A stretch of 64,000 nt of DNA from Planctomycetaceae bacterium (GTDB lineage: Bacteria; Planctomycetota; Planctomycetia; Pirellulales; Pirellulaceae): positions 1 to 64,000 of the forward strand of contig PBSM01000188.1 of assembly GCA_002726245.1 (NCBI GenBank). The letters run 5' to 3'. Both the position numbers and the translations under genes were made by a program. Below are positions 50,801 to 62,800 of this stretch, piece by piece (the stretch's first letter is position 1; the number at the start of each line of letters is the position of its first letter). The notes below the pieces were generated by a model. It did not search any database and was not told the DNA's origin. It saw nothing but the letters and a program-made list of their open reading frames with translations.

Positions 50801-53800
50801 ACGATGATCGGCACAGGAATCGCATTCGGACGGAAGTTGACAGTAGTAGCTGGCTCGAACTGATTGAGCGCTTCGAGAACACCTTCGCTGCCTGCTCCGC
50901 GGACCGCGAACTCGATGTCGAGTAAATTAAACGGACTGCCCGGAGCCGTAAAGGTCGCGAAGTCTACGAGATCCTGAATCAGCAACGGAGTTTGCGGTCC
51001 GGGGAACGGATCGCCTGGCATCACGACTAGCCCGTAGCGAGCGTCGATGTTCGAGTTGATCATCTGCTGCTCGAACTGCGGCAACTGCTGCTTAATCGCG
51101 ACAATGTCGTCGAACATGCTGCCGGTCACATCAATAATGAACACGATGTCCGCCGAGATCGGTCCGGACTGTTGCTGTACAAAGACCGGCTCGCCGAAGA
51201 TCGTGTTGTTAAGGACGCGTGCGAACGAGTTGGACGAAGGAATTCCGGAAGTATCGCCGCTGACTCGAATGCCGCCGACCCCGCCGGACAAGTTCGCAAC
51301 GACGTTGTTAACGATCACCGCGCCCGGCACGATATTGTCGGCGCTGAGTGTCGGGAAGTTTCGTAGCGGTCCCGGATGCGTTTGGGTGCCGTTGTCGATG
51401 TCGGACGCTTCGACATTGATGCCCCATTGGCTGGCAAAGCGAATCGTATTGCCTTCAATCCGCAATTGACCTTGCTCGCGTTCCAGGTTCGCGTCGCCGA
51501 GCCGATCGAATTTGTCGACGTTATCGACGGCGATCACATCGAGCGAGTCACTCGCACTAGAGACACCGTTGGTGAAGGCCGTGATGGTTACGTGGTTCGT
51601 GCCATCCGACACAAACTCGTCGATGATATCCACGTTGAATGTGATCGAAGTAATGCCCGACGGAACGACGATCGATGGGGCGACGGATGCCTCGCTAGTA
51701 TCACTACTGTGCAGGAAGAACGTGACATCGCGATCGAACGGAGCAGAGAGAACCAGAGTCGCGGTCACGGCGCCGACCTCTGCATTCTCGAATACCTGCG
51801 GAACGTTGAGAGTGAGTGTGGTGGTGACTGGTGACTCGTCGTCGAGAATATCGACGACGTCGTTTACGGAATCATAAACGCGCGGGATGGCGGGAAGCTC
51901 AGCCGCACCGCCGAAAGCGCTGGGGAAAAACGAAAGATTGACCTGATTCAAGAGGAGACCGGTTCGATCGTAGACGTCAAATTGCTGCAAGTTGCCTTCG
52001 GCAACATAGATTTCGTTATCAATGACGGCCAAGCCGGTTACAAAGCTTAAAGCATTGACGGTGTTGAAGGTGCCATTCTGTATCCCGGTAAACGGATCAA
52101 GCATCACGATTTCCGGGCTGAAGGTGACTGTGGCGACCAATTCACCTGGATTAGTGAGCGCTTCGAGACCGCCTGCCAAATCGATCGCGGCACCGAGGCT
52201 GTCAACGGCCGCAATCGGAGCCGAAATTGTGTTGGTGATGGGGTTGAATCGGTAAAAGGTATTACCTGCGACATCTGTCATGTAGACGAAGCCATTGAGC
52301 ACCGCCAACCCGTCAATCACTACTGCAGGAGGCAGCCCCAAGATGCTTGCATCCCGAACCGCGCCCGTATCAGGATCCAACTCGTACAAAGTCTCCGTCG
52401 CGCCGTTAATGAAGTACAGATTTGTTCCGTCGAAGGCGAGTCCATCGATGAGATTCCCGGTCGAGTCTGGTGCCGTAAACCGGTTCAGTTCAAAACCGGT
52501 CACTGGGTCGACTTCGATGATCGTGTTGAAGGAAGTCCGGGAGGTCGCAAACAAACGATCCCGACTGAAAATCGGTTGTGGAGGAATTGCACGGATGATC
52601 GACGTCTGAGTTCCGTCCGCCACGGTGTCGTCAACGGCTTGCAATGGAGTTGTTGTGGCGGAGGAGAAATTGAAGAGAGTCACACCGCCGCTAGGCACAA
52701 CTGCCTCTGTCAAATCGCTGCTCGTGAGGGCAACGGACAGGTCAAGATTTGTTTCAGCGCGGGAGACCCGCACGAGTGTGGCCAGGAAGCCCAAGCTCTC
52801 GCTGACCGCATCTGGCGGCCCCACCGTCACGACAACGGTCGGAGCAATATCGTCTGCCGAGTCGAGAACATCAATGACGGCGGCGACCGAGTCGAAACTG
52901 GGTACGGACGCTGTCACGATGACCGTCTGCGTTCCGTCGGTCAACTGATCATCGACCGCGTCGAAGTCGACCACGACCGATGAATCACCATCGAGGATCG
53001 TTGCTGTGATGCTGGAACCGGTGTTGAACAAAAGCGGATCCGTTAGGACGGCTTCGGTGTCGTCACTACTGGAGATGGTCACTACCAAATCGCCCGAGGT
53101 AATCAAATTGCCTGCGGCGTCTTTTCGCGTGATGGTGGCGGTCGTTGCCGCTGGACCGTCGTCTTCCACAACTTCGGCGGCACCGAGAGCCACTTCGAGG
53201 ATGTTGCCCATGGCCACGCCGCTGGCACTTGTCGAGAACGCTCCCCGACCCATCGTGCCGGCGACCAACAAGTCATTCGATTCGCTGAGGGCGAACTCGT
53301 ATACCGCCGCATTGGGGAGTCCCTGACCGTACAAGGACCAAAACGCCGGATTCGTGGTGTCCATCCGGTAAACGCCAGCACCAGTGCCAACGTAGACTAC
53401 GTCCGAATTTGTGCCGCTGCCGCGGACGAAACTGACCGAACGCATCTGGCTGGCAACCAAGTTGCCGGTCAAATTGTTCCATGTGCCGCCTGAGTTGGTG
53501 GTCATGTAGACGTTGGTGCCGTCGATAACGAAGGCTGTTGCCCAGTCATTCGGATCGAGAACGATGTCCTGCACGAAACCGCCGGGATAAGAAAATGATG
53601 GCGACAGAGCCCCGCCGGCGCCAGTCCGCACCAAGACTTGGCTGCCAGAGCCAACATACAACACGTCCTGATTGGGGACGCCGAACCGAGTACCGCCATA
53701 GGCGATTGGCTCAACGTCCATACCGTTGACTCCGACGGTTGCGATCTCAGTAAACGTGTCAGCTTGATCGAACGACTCCCAAACCGAGTTTAAGCCACCG

Positions 53801-56800
53801 ATGATGACGCGCGTGGGGTCGATGGCATTCAATTCAACCGGAGTGTTGAAATTTGTGTTCCCGCCGATTGCCGTACCACCACCCAGCACGGTCAGTGTCG
53901 GAAGCGCGGAGTTGACGATCTGATTATTGATGTCATAGGTCACACGCTCAAAGTTCTGTAGGGATTGAGACGACATGTACCGGATGGATTGGTCGCTGGC
54001 AGCTAACGTAATGTTGTCCACGTCGACGTCTCCGCCATCTCCAGACGTAATCTGCTCCCAGACCGTGCTGCCAGGAGAGATCTGATGATTCGTCGCGTTA
54101 TCCTGCAGGCCGGCGATCAGGACATCCGAGTTCTCGTCATAGGCGATGTCATGGATCTCGGCTACTTGCAGGTTGCCGGAAAGTGCGAACCAGTTACCGG
54201 TGTTGTCTTGTGGGCTGGTACGGCGATAAATGCCGCCGTCATCGACTTCGATAAGCGTACCGTCTGCAGCGAAGACCATCTCGCGTGAATCGGCATGAGG
54301 AGCGCTGCCGAAGGACGTTCCACCGTTGGGTATCGCCGGCACAGAATCCGAGTGTGTCAGGTGATCCCATTGTGGGGAAGGAACAGAGTTGGTCGGGGAA
54401 GCGCCGGCGTCGCCTCGGAACAGGCTGCCCGTGAAGTCGTTGGCTCCGATGAAGTTGGGCGAGGGGAAGTCCTGCCGATCGCCGCCAACATAGACGAGGT
54501 CCGGATCGGTAGAATCCGCTACGATCGAGAAGTGAATCTCTCCTTGTCCGCCCGCCTTTTGCCGCGGATTCACGCCGGTAACTTGTGCCCAAGTGCCCGT
54601 GTTCGTAACGTAAGTTCCGTTGCCGGTCGTTTGATTGAGCTCAAAGGTGTTAGCTGTCAGCACCGTGATGCGGTGGTTACCGTTCGCTGCTGTGTTCCCC
54701 AGAACATTCTCGACGAGAACACGGTTGCCCGTCACTAAGCCGTGACCATTGGAAGTGATCACGATCGGAGAAGTGTTCGTCGCACCAGTGATAGCAGTTG
54801 GCAAGCCTTGCGGAATGCCGGGCAAATCCATCGCGGTCCAAGTGAGACCTTGGTTGTCGCTGTAGCCGACGTAGTCAAGCTGGCCCAAACCCAGGACGCC
54901 GACGTACAACCGCCCAGTAATCGGCTGCACAGCCATTTCCGTGTTCGTGTTCTCTGTACCGTTTTGGATGACGTCCGCCAGGCCCGCCGTATCATTTTGC
55001 GAGATATTCATCCAGTTCAGGCCTGAATCATCGCTGCGATAGATGCCGTCGTCTTTCAGCGCCGCGTAGAAACGGGTCGAAACAAGGGGGTCGCCGACCA
55101 GGTCGTGCAAGGAACCGGCCGGGAGTCCGCTGCCACCTGCACCGGTGATCTCCGTCCAAGTCGCACCGTTGTCAGCGCTGCGGAACAGACCGCCTGTGCC
55201 AAAGCTGAAGTTCGAGGCGGCCAAGAGAGTGCTCCCGCGAATGGCGACGCCCGAGACATTCGCGCCCGTGAGCAGCGGGTCGTTGATTTCTGTCCAAGTG
55301 GCTCCACCGTCCTCCGTCAACAGCAGTCCGTTCAGGTCGCCGCCAACGCGGGAGAAGCTGCTGAAGCGCCCGATTCCGGCTAGCAGCCGATCTGAATCGG
55401 CCGGATCCATCTCCAAGGCACCAGTCGATAGCGAGGATTGAGTATCGGTGAGTGGAGTCCACGTCGGGAAGGTCGCAGTCGCATTGTCCGTCCGCCAGAT
55501 ACCGCCGTTCACAGCGCCGACGAACAGGATGTTAGCGTCCGCGGGATGCGCGACGACAGTGTGGATGGCACCGACGACACTGTTGTCGGGACCTACGTTC
55601 TCGACTTGCGCGTTAATGATCGGGGCTGGCCCCTGTGGAATCCACGCGATGTCTCCCGGCATCAAAACATCCACAGCGACGCCGTCGGTGACAGTCAACG
55701 TCAACTCGGCACGGCTAAAGTCTGGTGCGTAACCGACGATCGTGACGGTTTGATCGCCATCGAGGAGCAGGTCGTCGATGGCGTCGATGGGGAATGGGGC
55801 GGAAGTCGTTTGCCCAGCTAGAATGTCGATGGTTGCCTGAACAACCGCTTCACTCTCGTCAAGGCTCAACAGATTGATCGTCAGGTCAGTCGTCCCGACA
55901 GGGCTGCTCGAAATAGTCGCCATTGTGGCACCGGCGCCTGCGTCTTCGTCGAACGTACTGCTGAATGTAGGCTCGATACTCAGCGTCAACGTCGGCACTT
56001 GCGCCGTGTCGATCACCGTCGTTCTATCCGTGGCCGAGGAAAACCGACTGGCAAATGCAGTCACGTCCGCCGGCTGATCGCCGTCGGCTTCGTAGTCCTG
56101 GATCGGCGTTAGCGGAACGGTTATCGAGTTGGAACCTGCTGGAATGATGAACTGCCGTTCATCCGATAACTCGGACAACGGATGTCCTTCCACGGAGACA
56201 TGCAGTGTGTAAGTGTCTCCGACTTGAGGCGTTGCCCCGAAGACGCCAAAGCCGGAAAACGCATACGAGTTGAAAGCGCCAACGGCGATTGTGTAGACAC
56301 CGGTTATCGGGAACGTGACATCCAGGAAAGAATCGAATCCGCTTATACTACCGCCCTGGCCGAAGCTCGTCGGCGAGTCATTATTCGAGCCGCCTGGAAC
56401 GAGGTTGCCGGCCGCGTCGAACAGGAACAACTCGGTATCGAAGTTAGCCACGTCGATGTCAAAAATGCCACGTGTGCCACCAGTGGCGGTAAACTGGTAA
56501 TAGTCAAACGTCGAGTCACCGGAACCGGAGATGGTCACGTGAGGGATGAGTATCGACGTGTTGACTGTGGCATCCCCGATGTTCGGGTTGGTTTGCAACG
56601 TCCAATCCGCCGTATCGATGTCTTGCGCTGTCGAGAGCGTGCTGTTCGGCTCCAACTCGGCGATATCACCGGTTCCGGCTGTATCACCGATTAGCAATTC
56701 CGATGCGTCATGGCTCAGAACTGTCACCACGACATCTTCATCCGTCAGGATGTTGTGGCTGATGACGGCTTGCAGCGAGTTGAAACCAGCGTCTTCGGCA

Positions 56801-59800
56801 ACCCCCGTCCCATCTGGTAGGCCGCCCAGCCGGTGCCCCTCGACCGAGACCTGCAGCTCGTACGAGTCTCCTGGGTCGGGTGTCGAGCCGCCTAGAACGC
56901 CGGCGGTGACAGAGGAGTCGAATTTACCGACCGCAAGCGTATAAAGACCGGTTGTTAGGAACGTAAATTCGAGGAACGAATCGCTCGTGACGGTGCTTCC
57001 GCCTTCTCCGTCGCTCGCCGACGCCGCGTTATCGTTGGCAGCGAGTTCGAAGCCCAACTCGTCGAACAGGAAGAGTTCGGTATCGAAGTTAGCCGCATCG
57101 ATATCAAAAATACCACGCGAGCCAGCGGAAACTGTGAACTGATAGTAGTCAAACGTCGAGTCACCGGAACCTAAGATGGTCAAGTGCGGGATCGACATTG
57201 ACGTATTCATCGAGGTATCGCCGATGTCGCGATCCGAGGCGAGGCTCCAGCGTTCGCCATCGAGGTTTTGCGGCGCAGCCAGGGTGTTGTTTGGTTCCGC
57301 GTCTACGACTGGGATCGTATCGGAAAGTTCGATCGTCAGAGTCGGCGTCTCGTCGTCAAGAATGTCAAGCAGGTCGGTAACGCTGCTGAAATTCGTTGCG
57401 TCTGCCGTCACGATAATCGTCTGTGTTCCTGTCGCGATGTCGTTGTCGATTGATGTGATTTCGAAAGTAGCATACTCACTGCCGTCCGGAATCGTCACGG
57501 CAATGGTGGAGCCCGTATCGCCCGAAACGGGATCCCTCAGTACGACCTGTGTCGGGTCGCTACTTGTAATCGTCACCACTAAAGGGCCCGAAGTAGATCC
57601 TTCCCGGCTGACCAGGGCCAAGACGGAACCGACGTTGGTTCCATCAAACTCGAGGATCTCGTTTTCGAAGATCGTGACCGTCAAATCGTTAGACGACGTG
57701 AGTGGAATGATGGCCGTCGCGCCGGAGAGATGCACGAGTTCGCTGGTCGCGGTGTTCGAGGCCGTCACATTTAACGGAGATGCGGCGTTGATCCTATCCG
57801 TGACGCGTTGCGCGATTTGCGCGGCATCGTCCGTCGTCAGGAACTGGATACCAATGCGATCGGGGCTGCTTAGACTGTTGTCGTCGTCGAACTCGAACGT
57901 CTGAATGTTGATACTGTCGCTGATCGAAAACGCGTCGCCGTCTACTAAAACGTTACCTTCAAGCATGACCAACGTGAGCGATGTGCTAAACCGTTCGTTG
58001 GTATCGAAGGTTGTCAGAATCTTCATTTCGTCCCTGAATGGAGTCGTGCCATCAATCGGCGACAGCGGCTGGCCGATCCCAACCGGGTTCGTTGGATCGT
58101 TGAAGTTGAGCTTGGTGACATCGTTGCCGATATACTCAGTACCGCGACGGAACTCCAGTTGATACTCACCCACCAGCGACTCTTCGGGAGCGCCGAAAAC
58201 CGGGTTCTGGGGAACCTGGAACTGGCTGCTGTTGTTACGCTGGTCGGTCGGACCGGTGACCATCTCGCCGCGCTCGGCGAAACCGACGATGATGTCGTCG
58301 ATGTAAAAGCCTTCCTGGTTGTTATTTTCCATCCGGGTGCGATAGATAGGGCCTCCAGAACCGAAACCACGGCTAGTCTCGTCGCCAGGCATCGAAAGGT
58401 CGTGCGTGATCGCACCTGCCGTGCTGAAATCGAACCGCAGGCGGAGGTTCGGTTCACCGGCAAAGTCCGCCAGATCAACACGCGCCTGCCGCCACGAATT
58501 CGGAGCGTTTTGGTCGCCGATGTCGAAAAGTTCCTGCACACCCTGGTTGGGCGCCACCGGGAAGGCATCCCGCGACGTCGTCAGGTAGGTCGGCAGCTCG
58601 GTCTCTGGACTGGTGAAATTACCTGCGCTCGTCAAGTTTGAGTTATTCGTCGCCAGCAGTTGCCAAGTCGCCCCGTCATCGTTGGACGCAAAGACTCGAG
58701 CGCTGTCCACCATGGCGCCGTTGATCGTCGTACCGGAAGCGTTCTCGGTATCCAGGAAGTAGTTGAAATACAAGGTCGGCTTGTCCGTTCGATCATAACC
58801 CAGCAGACTGAACGAATTGGTTTGCAGCGTCCCGTGCGCGCCCCCGGGGAGGTTGTAGTTGGTGCCGATGGTATTGTTGAACTGGGTCAGCTGACGCTGG
58901 TAGTTGTAGGAAGCCTGATCCTGCACACCGTACTGGCCTGGGATGATACTGTCGGAGGGACTATTCGGGTCATCGTAACAATAATACTGGTCAAGCGGAT
59001 TACAGTACAGGGAATACTCCTCCAAGCCGAAGTAGAAGCTCGCTCCGCCCTGTTCTTCGTCGTGAACCTTCGTGTTTGTACCGGCCGTCGCTTGCTGGAC
59101 GTTGGAGAGCGTGTCGCGACTGTCATCAAACGCTTCATTGATCCCGTGCCCAGGATCCGTTCCCCGAAGTGTTGTCGGGTGCCACAGATTGAAGTCCAGC
59201 TGCGAGAACGCTAGCCCTGTCGCAGAGATCCCCATGGAATTGCTGAGGAAGCTGTCAGGCCTGCCATCGAGGTCGGTATCGAAAGCATTAACCGTGTTAC
59301 CCGCACTGTCAAAGGCAAACAGTTGTCCAAAATCGGTCGTGGCAAAAAAAGTATCCACGTACGCGCCGTTGGCGAGATTGGGCGGCCCCTTAGACAAGCC
59401 CGAGAACGACGAGAAGCCCAGCTCGGCGCTGAAGTCAGCGATGAGATTGGCGATGCCGAAGCCGAGACCACCACCCGGAATGAACTGTGAACCGACACTG
59501 TAGAACTGTCCGTCGTCCGTTACACCGTAGACTTGCCCATCGTTGGCCACAGACAAGCCGGTTGTCAAACCCGTCACGCCGATGCCGAACAACTCTCCCT
59601 GGTACCCGCAGCCCAGGTTCTGTGGAAATACTTGAATCGAATTGTTCTGCGAGACATACAGTTCGGAGTACCCGCCCGCGAGATTGTGGACTCCATAGTA
59701 GAAGTTAAAAATGCCAATAGCAGAAGCGTGAGTCGACGTGATGGCGCCAACGCTATTCGTCGTGACCCCACAAGCAGTGTTACTTGAATTCGGAATCGCA

Positions 59801-62800
59801 TCCGTTCCCGTAATCAAGCCGGGGCTGGTTTCCAGATCTAATTCCACGACACGACCAGCATAGTTGTTCGTGATGCCAAAGATACTGTCGCGGTACGCAA
59901 AAATGCGGCCATCGGCGCGGGCCACGATGTCCTGGACCTGCTCGACACCGCGCCCGGGATAATTGTCCCAGACCGTGTACAGCGGTTGGCCGTTAAAAGG
60001 ATTCACGGCGACTAAGGAACTCGTTGACGTGACGAAAAGAGTCGCGTCTTCAAGTTCCCACGGAACGACGTTGGCGCTAAGCTGCAAGCTATCTTCGACG
60101 TCAAACAAGGGAGCCGGGGTGTCCGGCTGAAGGTCGCGCGGCCCGGCATCTTCGGTTCCCACCAGCGTGCTGCCGGTCGTGTATCCCGTGAAAGCAATGT
60201 GATCTTCGACGATGCGCTGAATGGAATTCACCGGTTCCAGCCGCACCAGCGGAGAACTTGTGTTGGCAACGAATGTCTGATCGAGCGGGCTAGGTATTTG
60301 CCGATTCGACGAGATCGAAACAAAATACGTCTCGGTCTGCCCGGGGATTTCTGCGGGAAGGTTGACCGGCCCGATGAACGGATCCAAGACTCCCAAACTT
60401 CCGCGGCCAAGATCGTCGAAGTCATTGGCCTGGCCTGTCAGCGGCTGATCGTCCAGAATATTCGAGTCGCGACTGATCAGAATCAACCATCCAAACTCAT
60501 CCCAGACGGTCATCACCGCATCGGCGCGTGCCAATTGGTCTGCGTAGTCCAGGTCAAAGATCGTCGCGAACGCTCGCTTCGAATCGTTGACCCCGCTTGA
60601 ACCGGCCGGGCCAGCAATCGCTTGGATTTGTTCGTAGTTCAGTTCGACGCGATACCAGTCGACGTCCAACTCGTCAGTCAGACTGCCGGCCACGGAGATC
60701 GTGTTGCGGTCTGTCGCCAGGAGGTTTCCGACATCTTGCGCGGTGGTGAGGGCGTCGTTCGCCACGTTGTCGCTTTCGGCAGCCTCGCCAGTCAACGGTG
60801 AGTGTCCCGGCAGACCACGCGCATGGATTCCGTTTGTCGCATACAAGATGTTAGCGAATCGGATGTTTGAACCGCCCTTTTCATCTTCTTGGCCGAGACG
60901 TACCTGCAGTTGGTACTCGCCGTGTGTCAGGCCGCCATCAGTATTGGTGATGTCGCCGCTGGCAGGATTACTGCGGACCCGCACAAAGTAGGTCCCGAGG
61001 GCCGTGCCGGACCCCGGCAATGGAACTCGCATTCCCGGATCATTTGGATTTGTTGAATAGAAATCGCCACCCAAACGGTCGTCGTGGATCACATTGTGAG
61101 CCGTGACAGACTGCGAACTCGTCAGCATCTGATTGTTGATCGAGCGGGCCAGCAAGCTGCCATTTTGAGCGATCAATTCCACCACAGCATCCAAAGACGC
61201 TGCGGTGCGATCGACGTCGAGCCACACCTCAGTGCCAGGAACTGCCTTGAAGCTAAACACGTCCACATCGGTCGGATCATCCACGGCGATGAAGCCGTTG
61301 ACGGTATAGCCCAGCGCGAGATTTTCATCACCGCTCTTCTCATTCGGTGCTAACTGGCCGAGGAACTGCGCGAGAACGGGAGTTCGGTTCTGATCAATAC
61401 CATCCGCGAAGGACGGTTCCTGTTCGTTCACCACAACCACGTTGCGGTCATTGCTGTACTTCTCAAGCAAGATTCCGCGCCAATCGCCCGGTGTCGCATC
61501 CGTTGCATCGCTATCGTTGTTGGTATCGCTGTGCGGTAGCCCATCGACGGAGAAACTCGCACCTTGCGAATCGTCACCCAGCGATGTGAGGATCACCGGG
61601 AAATCGGCAAATCCGAGCACCTGCAGCGTGCCGCCGATCCGATCATCGATGTCGAGTGCCGTCCCGCTCGCAGTGAAACCGGTGACTTGGCCATTCGTAT
61701 TGGCAGGATCGTTCGGATTACTCCCCAGCTTCACGACTAAGCTCTCGCTAGGACGGCTCTGCAGCCGCAACCCGCTGAACGTGTGATGGTTCAGGACGAC
61801 GATCTCGTCTCGCAACACATGCACGATATCGGTATCGTCCCATACCGTTTCCGTTGTCAGTTCTTCACCGCGCACCTCCATGCCGTTGCCGCCGTTGTTA
61901 TCGACCAAGTTGCGGCGAATCAGCGGACCTCGATTGTTGGTGAAGATGGGGGCATTGCTGGTCGGGTCACGAACCAGATCCACGGCACCTGTCGTTCGCC
62001 CGTAGTCGCGCAGCACCGTGCTAGTCAATGCATTCGCATTGATGCTGATCATGTGGGTGCCCAGCGGAAAATGAGTGGGCGTTAGCGAATTGTCGTGGGT
62101 GTTGTTGCGGAAGATGTTGTCGATGATGATCGGCTGAGCACCGCGGACAAACACCACGGCTTCTGTGTTGGTGCCGCGCCCGTTGCGATTGCTGCTGGCC
62201 AAACCGGAGGAGTTATTCTCCAGAATGCTGTTCGTCAGTCGCAGATCAGCCTGATGTACTTCGATCGTGTTGAATTGATCGAAATCACCGTCGATCGGGA
62301 TCTGCCCGCCGGCGTTGGTAATCAAGACGTGATCGAGACTGACGCTGGCGCCAGCGTTGAAGATCAGACCGCCCCATTGGCCCGGCGCGGAGCTGGATGC
62401 CGTGCCGTCATTGGTCAGATCGAACGTTCCACCCGCACCAAAACCATCATCGCGGCGCGAGGTGAATACGATCGGGCGCTCCGCCGTTCCTTCCGCGATG
62501 AATTGGGCACGGCCGGGCTCGGCTTCGATGCGAGAACCTTCGAGCTTGACAACGATGCCAGGATCGACTTGCAAACGAGCCAGCGGTCGGCTTTCGATTA
62601 CCGAAGACGACACGACGGAAGTTATAACGGTCGAATTGTTACCCAACGCCAGCGAAGACGTAGCAGCATCGTCAAAGTCGGTTGCTGCAAAGGGGTCCAG
62701 ATGCAGCAAGGGAACGTTGTTGCCCGTGTTTTGCCCCACGAATTCAATGCGGATCGGAGACGCTGGCAACGGGCCGCCGGTGACAATGATGTCGGCAGGT

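Noticed and set aside
53210-55680. Active GH74 xyloglucanase
   Set aside because: Asp-box motifs show only the propeller fold; I could not identify the catalytic Asp pair, and the domain is embedded in a surface protein.
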